Shown here piece after piece: positions 11,350 through 22,039 of a DNA stretch of 64,000 nt. A program made the position numbers and the translations under genes. Source of the stretch: Cytospora piceicola (lineage: Eukaryota > Ascomycota > Sordariomycetes > Diaporthales > Cytosporaceae); contig JALQBC010000030.1 of assembly GCA_023375675.1 (NCBI GenBank), positions 464,092-528,091 on the forward strand, read 5' to 3'. The notes below the pieces were generated by a model. The model saw only the letters and a program-made list of their open reading frames with translations, was not told the origin of the DNA and did not search any database. The first letter of the stretch is position 1; each line of letters starts with the position of its first letter.

Positions 11350-14300
11350 CTACAACCAGCCATCCTCCTCGTCGTCCGAGAGGAGATGCACTATCGTCGG
11401 GCCGTTCGGGCGGGGCGGGCTGACCGCCGGGGCAGATCCCAGGATCGTGAGGTCATCCTCCTGCTGGCCCCCGCCCGCCGCGCCCCCGTCGATGTCCTCA
11501 AAGCCGACCACGGTAGACCCGTTCCACCGCGCCGGGCTTTGGTGGTCCACCTGGGCGGAGCCGAGGTACAGCAGATCGTCATCGCCGCTGCTCGGCTGCT
11601 CCGGGCCAGGCTCCGGCTCCTCGTAGACGACATGGGGCGTCAGGCGTGGCTTTTTGACCGCCAGTAGCTCGTCGGCCAGGGCCTTGGACAGAGGCCTCTT
11701 CCTGCTGTCAGCAGCAACGGCGCCGTTTGCAGCCACCAGGTCGTCGTTGTGGCTGAAGTCGGCGAGGCTGGTGGCCGGCGTCCAGGTCTCGACGTCGCCG
11801 CCCGCCTGGCCGGAAGCAGATGTCTCGTTGTCCAGGTACACGGGGAGCCCCGGCGTCTGAGACCTGCTCGAGTAGAAGTCACCCTCTCCGACCCCGCCGA
11901 CGGCCCCCTCCTCCCCGGGGACCGGCACCCCCTCACCACCACCATCCTCGTACAGCGTGCCCACCCACGCCTCCCTCAGCGTCAGCCCCAGCGCCGTGGC
12001 CATCTGCCGCGCGACCGCGTTCCCCACGAGCCTCCACTGGTCCGCCGGGCTGCCCAGCAGGACCTCCCCGTCGGGTATGCCCTGGGCCCTGCGCACCTCC
12101 ATGATGGTGAGCGGGCGGGGCTGGTCCCAGTGCGTCCAGTTGCCGAGGCGCGCGTCCGTGACGTGGCAGAAGGTGGTGATGGTGCTGAACAGGCCGTGGG
12201 GGTGGACCCGCTCCCAGCCGTGGCTGATCCGGGACACGCGGTGCGACCCGTGCTTGGTGGGGAAGGCGTCGCGCTCGTGGTCGAACATGTCGCGGGGCAC
12301 GGCCTGGGTCCCGCCGTGCCAGGCCTTGGCGAAGTTCATGCCGTAGGGCCGGACGGGGATGTTGAGGAGCTGCGTGCGCATGCTCTTGCCGTCGCCCGCC
12401 TCGGCCCTGGACTTCATCTTGCCCGAGGAGACGGAGATGGAGAGCTTGTGGTCCGGGTAGGGCACGCACGTGTCGGGCTTTGCGTCGTAAATGTCAGGCA
12501 GGTCCGCGGTCGCCTCGAGCGCGGAGACGTATTTGAACGGTGTCGGTGGGGAGGTTCTTCTCATGAAGGCCTCTCCGCTCGTTAGCCTTCCCAAATTCTT
12601 GAACTTTACCTTGAGGGGGTGCGAGTGTGAAGCCTGTGGGGATTGAGGAAGGCAAAGGCCAGGGGCCGCGAACCATAAGAAAGCACGCTCGCGTCTCTGT
12701 GGGTTTGCATGAGCCCAGGAATCCCCGAGAATGATCTGAGCCTGGTAACCCATCCCTACTATTGCGCAAAACAGCTGGGACAAGAAGTCCTCTTCACTTC
12801 CTTGTGCCTGCACAATGGTAGTCACATTCTCGAGGATGCCATACTTCGGTCGATAGAAGTCGACATACGCCGCGAATGAAGCAACCAGAGAGCGATTCTT
12901 CTTCTGGTCCATGGTTGTTTTGTCCGCTGTGATCAAGGAGAACCCAGGGCAGGGGCTTCCACCTGAGATCAAATCCACCTCTCCAGGTCGAGGAACAGCG
13001 TCGCTGAACCTGCCCTCAAGCCCGTAATGAAGTAGGTCATCGACCGAGCCCAAGAAGGGCTTTACGGATTCAGGGTGTTGAGCGTTAGCCATATATGTAT
13101 GCATTGCTGCATCCCATATATCATTTGCCCACTTTGCCTCAACTGCACCACCATCTTCCAGCCCGTGGCCCAGGTTTCCACATCCGCAGTACAAGTCCAA
13201 TGCGCGAAGTTTGTTGACTTCGAGGCTGTTTGGATCGAAGCCTTGACGAATTTGGGGCTTGTCCTGTCCCAGCGGTTCTACCGAGCCATCAGGCAACTTC
13301 CGATGAGTGATAATGAATGCATTACCGGTGCCATTTAGGTTGTACGGCACGGGAACCTCTTCGCCTGGGCCGTAGCAACGTAATATGCATCTGCAGTGAA
13401 TTCCGTCGACCGATGCGTACGTTTCCTCTTCGGTATACACAAGCGCGTTCGGTGCACAGTCGCCCTGTTGCCCATCTATCTGTTTCAGGCGGAGTAGCCT
13501 TCGCAGACGGCAAGTTTGATTGCCTTCAAGGTAGCCCAGAAGCTCGTATGGCTCAAGAACCTTGGTGCCAGGAGTCAGAACGAGCACAGTGTCCCCGACA
13601 TGGTACTCCTGCGACTGCGTTGTCTCGGCGCGGCATCGCATATGTGCCTGCTCAAGAGTGACGAAACGACGATGTTCGTGCTCGTATGTTTGCCTTACGA
13701 AGAACTCCGCGCTGGTCGTCTCTGGACTGCCGAACCACTCCACGGAATGGACGCCTGTGACCTCTCTATCTTTGATCTGTCCCTCACCTGAATGGCAGGT
13801 GCAGTGGTCGCTGAGGAAAAGCTCATTCCTGTAGGGGTATTTCATGGAACAGCACGGGGTGTCCTCCGGCTGGTACATCCAGAAAATGTCGAATTTTCGC
13901 GTACCGTCCTTCAGGGTATAGACCTTCTGAACGAGACAGTACCACCTCTTGACCTCCCCTTCTTCCTTTGGTGCCTCTTTCTCCGGGTTCCCCTTCGTCT
14001 TAGTAGGTTTCCAGATGTTGCAGTCGTCTGGATCATGCTGTGTGGAGATCAAGTCGCCAGGCTTGATGCTCTTGATCATGGTGTCGTGGTTCGTGAAAGT
14101 TCCTGGGCGTCGGATTTGAGGAACCGTTCGCCTTTCTGGCCATGAAAGCTTGATTCGCTCTTCCGTGCTGATACATGGTTCCACCTCTTTCAGTAGCTGA
14201 CCAAGCTTCATATTGGAAAAGCACTCGCGCACGTAAGGCGTCACGATTGTATCGGGGGGGCCTTTTCGAACCGGCTGGTGTTCCTGCCCTTGCACCGGCT

Positions 14301-15303
14301 TCCAGATCTGACGTTTGTAAAAGTTGAACGGTCTCGCGATCTCGTCGAAGATGTGAAGACGACGCATTTTCTTTTCACCTAGCATTCCGGATACTTCTTT
14401 GCGTATAAAGGCCTGGTTCGCAACGATTGATTGCCGGAAATCATCACCGCCTCGCTGTTTATACCACTTTTGAAACTCCGCTGCTTTTCCATGCGTTTTC
14501 CAGAGCCATTGACCAAACTCCTTTTTGAAGTGGTGAAAACCCACGGTGCGCTCTTCTTCGTCGATCATATACTCGGAGAAATCGACAACGTGCTTGGCCA
14601 AATCGGCAACCCAGAGGAAAGGTTCATGAAAGCGAGCATACTCTTTAGACGGATTCTTCAGCTTGTAGTAGATCTCCTTCCCCTCATTGATTTTAGAGCA
14701 AATCCACAGCTGGTCACCCACGGTCGGATGTTCTCTGCCGTAGTTTCCCAGCGGGATTTCCTCAAAGGGTACCTGCCTGATGTAGTGTCGAATGTCACCT
14801 ACCCTGAGCACACCGTTGAGAAGGAAATACTTTTTCCCCGTCCGGTTTGCATGGGTATGCAGGGCTCTCATCTCGAAGGGGAACCGGTCCGAGTCGATGT
14901 AGCACGAAAAGTTGTCCAGCTCAAACTCGATGAACTGGTCATTCGCCTGGGTCGGATCAGCTTCGAGTAAGGCCTGTACCGCCACCCGCTCTTTGGAAAC
15001 AGAGAGCGAGAGCCCCTCCTCATAGGCAGGGCGGGGGCACTGTAAGGTCGAAGGCGGCAATATAACACTGATCCTTCTAGTCCCAACTTTGGGAGGCGAA
15101 GGCACCGCATCGCGTTGCTGAAAGCGCTCGAGCTCAGCATCTTCGCTCTCACTGTCGAGACCAGCATCTTCGAGTTCGGCGTCCAGATCTGCCGTCTCCT
15201 CTGGGCCTGCGGTGGCATCCTCATAGTATGCCAGGGCCTCTGAGTTCAACCTGGAAGTCTCATCGCCCAGGCTGGGGTCCAGTTCCCTGGTGACAAAGTC
15301 CAT
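11350..15303 (-). CDS. dim-2: DIM-2-type DNA (cytosine-5) methyltransferase
   Basis: Single open frame of 1317 aa. It methylates cytosine in DNA; in Neurospora DIM-2 does all cytosine methylation, directed to RIP-mutated DNA through H3K9 methylation and HP1. Order of domains: an acidic N-terminus; an RFTS-like region (about 115-390); two BAH-like domains (about 408-540 and 568-665); then the catalytic domain. The SAM-binding motif LDLYCGCGNLGHG lies at about 700-712, the catalytic loop GGSPCPGFS has Cys785, and the ENV motif is at 825-827. All key residues are present, so the enzyme looks active. RRISVIL at about 76-82 resembles the PxVxL type of HP1-binding motif. The C-terminal 100 residues contain two DDL-x-x-LGSA motifs and an acidic IVHLLSDDEED. 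Length is close to that of Neurospora DIM-2. Conserved motifs make this call strong. Confidence 0.95.
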   Translation of the reverse strand: MDFVTRELDPSLGDETSRLNSEALAYYEDATAGPEETADLDAELEDAGLDSESEDAELERFQQRDAVPSPPKVGTRRISVILPPSTLQCPRPAYEEGLSLSVSKERVAVQALLEADPTQANDQFIEFELDNFSCYIDSDRFPFEMRALHTHANRTGKKYFLLNGVLRVGDIRHYIRQVPFEEIPLGNYGREHPTVGDQLWICSKINEGKEIYYKLKNPSKEYARFHEPFLWVADLAKHVVDFSEYMIDEEERTVGFHHFKKEFGQWLWKTHGKAAEFQKWYKQRGGDDFRQSIVANQAFIRKEVSGMLGEKKMRRLHIFDEIARPFNFYKRQIWKPVQGQEHQPVRKGPPDTIVTPYVRECFSNMKLGQLLKEVEPCISTEERIKLSWPERRTVPQIRRPGTFTNHDTMIKSIKPGDLISTQHDPDDCNIWKPTKTKGNPEKEAPKEEGEVKRWYCLVQKVYTLKDGTRKFDIFWMYQPEDTPCCSMKYPYRNELFLSDHCTCHSGEGQIKDREVTGVHSVEWFGSPETTSAEFFVRQTYEHEHRRFVTLEQAHMRCRAETTQSQEYHVGDTVLVLTPGTKVLEPYELLGYLEGNQTCRLRRLLRLKQIDGQQGDCAPNALVYTEEETYASVDGIHCRCILRCYGPGEEVPVPYNLNGTGNAFIITHRKLPDGSVEPLGQDKPQIRQGFDPNSLEVNKLRALDLYCGCGNLGHGLEDGGAVEAKWANDIWDAAMHTYMANAQHPESVKPFLGSVDDLLHYGLEGRFSDAVPRPGEVDLISGGSPCPGFSLITADKTTMDQKKNRSLVASFAAYVDFYRPKYGILENVTTIVQAQGSEEDFLSQLFCAIVGMGYQAQIILGDSWAHANPQRRERAFLWFAAPGLCLPQSPQASHSHPLKVKFKNLGRLTSGEAFMRRTSPPTPFKYVSALEATADLPDIYDAKPDTCVPYPDHKLSISVSSGKMKSRAEAGDGKSMRTQLLNIPVRPYGMNFAKAWHGGTQAVPRDMFDHERDAFPTKHGSHRVSRISHGWERVHPHGLFSTITTFCHVTDARLGNWTHWDQPRPLTIMEVRRAQGIPDGEVLLGSPADQWRLVGNAVARQMATALGLTLREAWVGTLYEDGGGEGVPVPGEEGAVGGVGEGDFYSSRSQTPGLPVYLDNETSASGQAGGDVETWTPATSLADFSHNDDLVAANGAVAADSRKRPLSKALADELLAVKKPRLTPHVVYEEPEPGPEQPSSGDDDLLYLGSAQVDHQSPARWNGSTVVGFEDIDGGAAGGGQQEDDLTILGSAPAVSPPRPNGPTIVHLLSDDEEDGWL

Positions 15304-16218
15304 CGTGTCGGTGCTGGTCTTGTGCGAATCCCGTCACGGGCAAGCATAGAAAACTCAGCGCATGCCTGCCTGTCCTGTAAACTAGAACGTGGATTGGAAG
15401 GAGACGGAAGGCGACAAGTCGGTGTCTTATATCGAAAACTGGGGGTTTTGGTCAGCCCCTCACTCTGTCTCGAGTACTCGCTATTGTCCCCTTATTCAAG
15501 AGGCATTGTACTATACCTTGACCAGATTGGACCAAAAGCTCTTTCCTAAAAGCCAAATTTGAACTCCTCCTTAGATACCTGCGGGTCCATAGATTTCGAG
15601 AGCTGCTAAGAAGGTTGAGGCTTGAAATGAAACAAAAATATATTTCAAAAAATGTAGAGATGCTATGCGACCACGAAACCACCACTCAGCGACAGGGGGA
15701 GATCATGCTGCTGGTGTGAAGGCGACACTTTCGTGTTTTCCAATGCTTCAAGCGCGAATGCAAGGGATAATTTGGGCGCGCCGACGCGCTTGAACAGAGA
15801 ATCAACGTCGATTGAGGTGTGGGGACGATCTCGGGAGGAATTGGCCAATCAATTTCGTAGTAGTAGCCAGGGTTTGAGTTTCAGGGTTTGGGAGGGGGCA
15901 CTGGGGGGGGGGGTTGACAGACGGTGGCTTGGCCGATGTTGCCAGAACTGGAACAGAGATGGAAACGGAAATTAGAATGCAATATCTACTATTGCTTAAA
16001 GCAGACAACCGACTAGGAAAGCGCGCGTTCCCGACCGTGAGGAGGCGCGAGTAGCGTTCCCCTATGCGTGTCTGGTCTAAGTCGACAAGCGGTCATACAC
16101 GTTGTTTGACCACGTACTTGTCACATCTTAAATAGGCCGTCATAGTCCAGCTTAGCTACCTAGGTAGGGACCTAGGTAGGTAATACATACACATTCTAGG
16201 TACACAAGCGCCCTACCC
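15304..16218. other. gene-free stretch, DIM-2 promoter
   Basis: No gene seen. It holds the upstream region of DIM-2 and the 3' flank of the next minus-strand gene. A TACCTAGGTA palindrome lies at 16157-16166, with a near copy at 16169-16178. A G10 run lies at 15903-15912. Confidence 0.5.
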
Positions 16219-18945
16219 CTAAGCCCGCCCCTCCTCCCTCCTCCACGCGACATACTCATCCACGTCCTCGTCCCTAGGCCACACCCAAGTCGACCCCCTG
16301 CCCTTCAGCTCCTCGAACCTCGCCTCGATCCTGCCCATGACCTCCCCCGACACGCCCCCCTCCGCAAACGCCCGGAAGCACACGAGCGCCTCCATCAGCA
16401 CCGACCACTGCCTGTCCCCCGGGTCCCGCGCCCGCTCCAGGATGGCCGGGTCCCGGTCCCACGACGACAGCACCCACTCGACCACGCGGGCCACCTCGTC
16501 CAGGTCGCCCAGGCTCGCCATCGCCTCCATGTACTTCTGCACGTGCGCCGCGTCGAGCGCGTGGTACAGCGGCGGCAGCGCGCCGCCGAGGCCGTCGCCC
16601 GCGGCCCGGACGGGCGCGGTCAGCTCCCCGAACGCGTCCTTGAGCGCCGAGTGGGCCGTCGCGATGTGGTGCCTTGCGTTCTTGGCCGGACCCGAGGACA
16701 CGCCGTCTTCCCGGACCGCTTTCCAGGTGCAGCGCGCGAGGCAGTCGAACGGGGTGGGGTGCAGGCCCTCGCTGACCCTGTAGGCGCTGAAAAGCGACAG
16801 CATCATCTTCAGAATCTCGATGTCGTCTTCTGCTTGGCTGCACCAGGGCCTGAGGACGGTCTTGTTGTGTGCGAGGAATCGCATGACCGTGTGCCAGGGC
16901 GCCGGCGCTGATTTCCTCCTGGGTCCTGATCGAACACACACGAGTTGGACCGCGCGCCTCAAGAGATCGTACCTTGCCAGCACCTCAGGCTGTGGTGTGT
17001 GCCGGGGCTTGTTGGGGTCATGGACCCATCGCCGGCGCCCCTGGCGGGAGCAAAGCAGACCAATGTACGCGTGAAAGACTCGTAATGGGATCCGTGCCAG
17101 GTTATCGTAGGTAGGAGCAAGTGCTGTCGTTAGGTCCCCTATGGCTGTCTTGTCCAGAGGACTATCCCTGAGATAGCCAGCAGCCTCATCGAGCGACGCC
17201 GCATTACGCACAAGAAGTGCAAGGCAGTGTTTGACCGGCCTGTTCCCATCCCGCAGCATCCTCTCATACAGTTCATTTACAGATAACGGGCGCAACCTCT
17301 CACGTTCGAACTCAGTCAGGCTGACCTGGTATGGCGGGTAAACCTCTTTGGAGTCACCTGGGAGAATCGAGGATTCATAGTCGATCTCTGCAGAGAACAG
17401 CTTGGAGAACATTTCCGCGTATACCTGGAAGTTTGGCTTGATGCCGGGCAAGGGAGGCTCCTGGAACAATTGCCAGGCCTCGAACGCATTCCTGGTAGCT
17501 TTCACCTTGGCAGCCCAGTCCGAAAACACTTCTAGAGACCTGCGGTTTCCTGACCACAGCCTGGGGGCCCCTGATCGTGTCCGAATGGTGATCGACTCGT
17601 CGAGCCTGGCACCTCCCAAAGTGTCGAGCGCGGAATCCACTCGATCATCAGCATAGCCCTCTTGCCTCTTGAGGATGCCAGCCTTGACGCTTCTGCTGAG
17701 CCAGTCGTCCACGTCTCTTCTCTCGTCCGTCCCGTCCAGTTGTCTTCGGTACGGCGGCCACGTTTTGGAGTGCCGAACTGCCGTTTGTTTTTCCGCCTGG
17801 GACTTCGTCAGCCCAATGAGTACCATCCTTATAGCCCTATAGCTGAGCCTGTTAATGACGAATGGTCTTGGGAGACTGGCGGAGAAGTCCAACAGCAACC
17901 TCTGGGCTTTCCAGTTATGGTGGAGGTTGTTGAGGGGACTGATGGATGACGACCGCCGAAAGTTCTGTAGCGCATAATTGAAGATCATACACTGATCTGA
18001 ATATCCGGTGCGACGGTCGCTCTTAGTAGGTATCCTATCATATGGGATAGTCCGCAGGTAACTGGTTACCAGTCTGGCAATAGTGACAATAGAAGAAGGC
18101 CAGGTCCTCAAACAATGGTATACAAGACGACTTATAACAAGGTTAAAATGCACCGGCGTCATGTTGAAGGCATTATCCAGCGTACGTCCTAGTGCAACCC
18201 TTGGAGTTCGTGTTCGGAATTCTGAGCCAGCCACGTAGTATGTCCTCGCAATGTAGTCATACAAGCCCATCAACGAGGTGCCTTTAGTCATATGCTCGTC
18301 GGTCCTGAGGATTGCCATGAGAACGAAGATAGGCTTATGGCGATCAGAGGAAAGGAAACGCTCGACTTTGACATCCGTATCGTCTGCTTCCAGGATCCAG
18401 ATCCAGTGGTCCAAGTCGTCCTCGTCGATACCCTTGAACGCGAGACTGTTGAGACGAGCCATCCAACGCGCCGGGTCTTGCAGGAACTCTGACACGCTGG
18501 TCTCCATCTTGGCCTCTTGTTGCCTCAGGTCAAACTGGTGAGTCGCGACGGATAGCCGTGGGTTTCTGGACCTGGCGACCAGGCGCGTCATTTTCCACTG
18601 ATCCCATGTCAAATGAGCGCCTCGGTGTCGTAGTCGTTGGACGAGCAGATCCGTCGGTGGGAACTTCAAGTAATATCCGAGTCTTCCACTACGTTGTCCT
18701 TTGGAGAGGAACTGGAAACTTGGGTCACGAAGCGGCTCTGGGGCAAGCTCTATGCGTTGCGCAGCAGTCCACAAGGGACGGCCAATACGGGGGGGAGTCA
18801 CGCATCTCTAGACCAAGAAGTCAGTCAAGGCATCTCGTCCCGTACAAGAATGTCCGGTCTAAGAGAAAAAAGAAGAACCCACGTTCAGGGACAGGACATT
18901 CGGGCGAGCTTCCGAAAGGTGTCTGACACGGCCGAGTCGCAGCAT
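16219..18945 (-). CDS. predicted mitochondrial helical protein, function unknown
   Basis: Two exons, 18945-18883 and 18807-16219, are joined across a 75-nt intron (GTGGGT...CTAG), giving 883 aa. Without the first exon the main frame has no ATG near its start, and a stop lies just upstream. Adding exon 1 supplies MLRLGRVRHLSEARP, an Arg-rich, acid-free start typical of a mitochondrial presequence. The phase matches. The rest is rich in predicted helices with many Arg, Trp and Leu residues, the general look of fungal mitochondrial PPR-like or helical-repeat RNA factors, but I see no clear PPR register. The C-terminus (PRDEDVDEYVAWRREEGRA) is charged. The GTGGGT donor is less usual than GTAAGT. 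Function unknown; a role in mitochondrial gene expression is inference. Confidence 0.75.
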
Positions 18946-19633
18946 GCCCACTGAGAGGGCGGGGAAAGTCGACACGCGAGTAAGAGTTAAGCCCACAAGG
19001 AAGGGTTGATGAGACCGTGCGGGGGGGTATAAAGGCTGCAAAGGCTCATCTCGACACCTTGAGGACGAGTCACAGTCCTCGGTAGGCAATCAGAGGTACA
19101 CGATCTGCCAGGTTAGAGTCGCAAACAGCGAATTGATGCTAAGAATTCCAGAACGCTTTTGAAGTTGCAGTTGGGGAAAGCATCGGAAGCTTGGGGTGCT
19201 TTGGGGTAATCTGTACTGCAACACAGTATCTACCTAGGTACTTACTTACCTACCAGCCCACCAGCCCACCAGCCCACCAGCCTACCAGCCTACCAGCCTA
19301 CCAGCCTACCAGCCTACCAGCCTACCCTACCAGCCTACCCTACCAGCTGCTTACATACTGAGCAGTGCACAGTAGGTACTTGTACCACAGTCCAAGGGAC
19401 CTCGGGATATTGCAGCGAATGGGGGGTTATTCCTGATTACGTAATTGGCATGTATGGCTGCAAAGTCTCAATGGTCACGCCCGGACAAACAAACGACGGG
19501 ATAGAAAGATGAGGGCATATTTACCTACCTAGGTAGGTAGATCTGATTCCCACCTCCAGAGTACCAGTACCCTCAGCCCGAGCAAAGCTGTTACCAAACA
19601 TATCCCCAGAGTCCCAGGCTCCCAGATGACCCC
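18946..19633. other. short promoter region with minisatellite and palindromes
   Basis: Divergent promoter region between the mitochondrial protein and the SAS2-like gene. It holds a 9-bp minisatellite (19249-19347) and two exact TACCTAGGTA palindromes (19231-19240 and 19526-19535). Confidence 0.5.
19249..19347. repeat. 9-bp minisatellite, CC(C/T)ACCAGC
   Basis: About eleven tandem units of CCCACCAGC or CCTACCAGC, the last few extended by an extra CCTAC. The array starts next to the TACCTAGGTA palindrome at 19231 and shares its TACC word. Confidence 0.9.
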
Positions 19634-22039
19634 ATGTCCCCCCTCAAGCGTAAACGTCCTCACGATGCAGCACGCGATTCCCCACCGAGCGCGGCCGAGC
19701 AGCAGCAGCAGTCCACCGCGGGCACGCGTCGCCGTGCAACACGTCACACCACCCAGGCCTCAACGATAGCCCCGCTTCCCTGGCTGGCCGATCCGGAACC
19801 ACGCCGCCGACGCCGAAGGCGCGCCGGGCCCGATGGCCGGCCTGACTCAGACAATAATGATGAGGATGATGATAATAATAATAATAATAATGGAGACGAC
19901 AACGACCAGGAACCCCCTCCGGCATTGACCAGGGCCGTCGTCCCCAGGGTGGGCGGCCGTGCTGCTGTGCCGTCTGCTGTTGGCCCCGCCTCGGGTGGTG
20001 GTGGTGGTGGTGCTGGTGCTGGTGGCGGTGGTCGACCACCCAGGCCGCACCACCACCACCAGCAACAGCCGCGTCGGCCCGTGCAGCGGGCTACCACGAA
20101 TCAGGCCGATCGGGATCCCGGGCTCAAGGCCGCCAGGAAACTCGCCCGCCACCAACGGCACGCCACTGACGATGAGGACGACAGTCCTGAAGACGACCAC
20201 GGCAGCGCTGCACACGGTCCTGCCAAGCCAATGCACGTCGGAGCCGCCGCGAGCCTGAGACATCGTGGTCCTGCTGGTGCTGGTGCTGCTGCTGTGGGTC
20301 CGATAGTAGGGAGTTCCCTGGCCCCGTCCAAGCACCCGCCGCCGCCGCCGCCGCCTCTCCAGAACCAAACCCCCACCCCGCCGAGGCCCTTCTCGTCCCC
20401 CCCTGCTGCTGCCCCGATGACACACCTCCCCTCCCGCTCGGTCAGGGTCTCGGATCACGTCGCCGCCAACACGAGCAAGCCCTTCGCCCCGCCGACGACG
20501 ACGACGACCACCACCACCACCACCACTACGAATTCTTCTCCCGCCCGACAGCCGTTGAGGCCGGCCAGGAAGCAGCAACAACTCGCCAAGGACCAGAGGA
20601 AGCCCAACACAGTCACCCGGAACATCGACAAGGTCGTCTTCGGCAACGTGTGCTTCTCAACATGGTACCACTCCCCCTACGGCACCGAAGCGCTGGGAGA
20701 GGCGTCAGGGACCAGCGGCAAGGCGGGCCACAGCACGGGGTCTTCATCACACGACGGGAGCATCAATGAACAAGGGGGCCACCCGAACAGTGCGGCCCGG
20801 AAGACAAAGGAGGACAGGCTGGACAGGCTGTACGTCTGCCCGTGCTGCTTCAAGTACTCCAAGGAGCTCGTGCCGTGGTGGCAGCACGTCCACCTGTGCG
20901 AGAGGAGGAACTACGTCCCGGGCGATAAGATCTACACACACCCCAAGGGCCGGCGGACCCGCCAGGTCCCAGTCGCCGGCCCGGGGGCGGCAGCAGCGGC
21001 AGCAGCGGCAGCGGCAGCAGCAGCGCCGGGACCCAAGGGTCCAGGACGCAAGAAAAAGGGCCCAGACCCAGCTGCCCAGACGGTGGAGGAGACAGTCGAG
21101 GACCAGGGCGAGTGGTCCATCTGGCAAGTCGACGGCGAGGCAGAGGGCCTCTTCTGCCAGAACCTCTCCCTCTTCGCCAAGCTGTTCCTCGACAACAAGT
21201 CCGTCTTCTTCGACGTCGTGTGCTTCAACTACTTCCTCCTAGTCCACACGACGTCGCCCCGCCCGCCCCCCGCAGCAGAAGGAGAAGGAGGAGAAGGAGA
21301 AGGAGAAGACAACAACAACAACAACAACAACAACCACCACCACGACCGCGACGGCCCCCCGGCCCGGCCGCCCCCACAGCCCCGGCACCAGATCGTCGGG
21401 TTCTTCTCCAAGGAGAAGCTGTCGTGGGACAACAACAACCTGGCCTGCATCCTCGTCTTCCCGCCGTGGCAGCGCAAGGGCCTGGGCGCGCTGCTCATGG
21501 GCGTCAGCTACGAGATCTCGCGCCGGGAGGGCGTCATCGGCGGCCCGGAGAAGCCCATCTCGGACCTCGGCAGGCGCGGGTACAAGCGGTTCTGGGCCGG
21601 CGAGATCGCCTCGTGGGTGCTGAACCTGGACACCACCGGCGGCGCCGCAACCGCCGCCGCCGGGGCGGGGGGCGAGGGGGGAGAGGTCATTGTCGACATC
21701 GAGGAGTGTAGCAGGGCCACGTGGATCGTGCAGGACGACTGCCTGGCCATGCTGCGGGAGATGGCCGTTGTGGAGGAGGCGGGGATGGGGCCGCCCAAGG
21801 CCAAGAGGCGCGAGGTATCACCTGAAGATGGAGAGGGGGCTGGTGGGGAGGTCGCTCCTGTTACTGGCGGGGATCAGGACAAAGAGGTCAAAGAGGTGCG
21901 GCGGGTGCGGATTTCCAAGGACGCGGTCTGGAACTGGGTCAAGGCGAATGGGATTAGCCTTGAGAAGGCATGTGACCCCAATGGGTTTGTTGATGGGTAT
22001 GCTATCAAGAGGGCTGCCGTGGAAGAGGAGGATGTTTAA
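19634..22039 (+). CDS. SAS2: MYST-family histone acetyltransferase, SAS2-like
   Basis: Single exon of 801 aa. MYST enzymes acetylate histone lysines, and Sas2 acts on H4K16. The N-terminal 320 residues are low complexity with Pro, His, Asp and Thr runs. The MYST domain begins near residue 330 with FGNVCFSTWYHSPY, then a C2HC zinc finger (CPCC...WWQH...HLC, about 400-430). The acetyl-CoA loop Q613-R-K-G-L-G618, catalytic-type Cys605 in LACILVFPPWQ and Glu639 in GGPEKP are all present, so an active enzyme is expected. FPPWQRKGLGALLM and the short C-terminal helix region fit SAS2 better than ESA1. Two low-complexity inserts interrupt the domain: a poly-Ala run after the zinc finger and an Asn/His/Pro run near 550-590. 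No chromodomain is seen, which also argues against ESA1. Confidence 0.85.
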   Translation: MSPLKRKRPHDAARDSPPSAAEQQQQSTAGTRRRATRHTTQASTIAPLPWLADPEPRRRRRRRAGPDGRPDSDNNDEDDDNNNNNNGDDNDQEPPPALTRAVVPRVGGRAAVPSAVGPASGGGGGGAGAGGGGRPPRPHHHHQQQPRRPVQRATTNQADRDPGLKAARKLARHQRHATDDEDDSPEDDHGSAAHGPAKPMHVGAAASLRHRGPAGAGAAAVGPIVGSSLAPSKHPPPPPPPLQNQTPTPPRPFSSPPAAAPMTHLPSRSVRVSDHVAANTSKPFAPPTTTTTTTTTTTTNSSPARQPLRPARKQQQLAKDQRKPNTVTRNIDKVVFGNVCFSTWYHSPYGTEALGEASGTSGKAGHSTGSSSHDGSINEQGGHPNSAARKTKEDRLDRLYVCPCCFKYSKELVPWWQHVHLCERRNYVPGDKIYTHPKGRRTRQVPVAGPGAAAAAAAAAAAAAPGPKGPGRKKKGPDPAAQTVEETVEDQGEWSIWQVDGEAEGLFCQNLSLFAKLFLDNKSVFFDVVCFNYFLLVHTTSPRPPPAAEGEGGEGEGEDNNNNNNNNHHHDRDGPPARPPPQPRHQIVGFFSKEKLSWDNNNLACILVFPPWQRKGLGALLMGVSYEISRREGVIGGPEKPISDLGRRGYKRFWAGEIASWVLNLDTTGGAATAAAGAGGEGGEVIVDIEECSRATWIVQDDCLAMLREMAVVEEAGMGPPKAKRREVSPEDGEGAGGEVAPVTGGDQDKEVKEVRRVRISKDAVWNWVKANGISLEKACDPNGFVDGYAIKRAAVEEEDV

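Noticed and set aside
11749..12585. 278-codon plus-strand frame opposite DIM-2
   Set aside because: Antisense of the conserved methyltransferase domain in a GC-rich stretch; no domain of its own.
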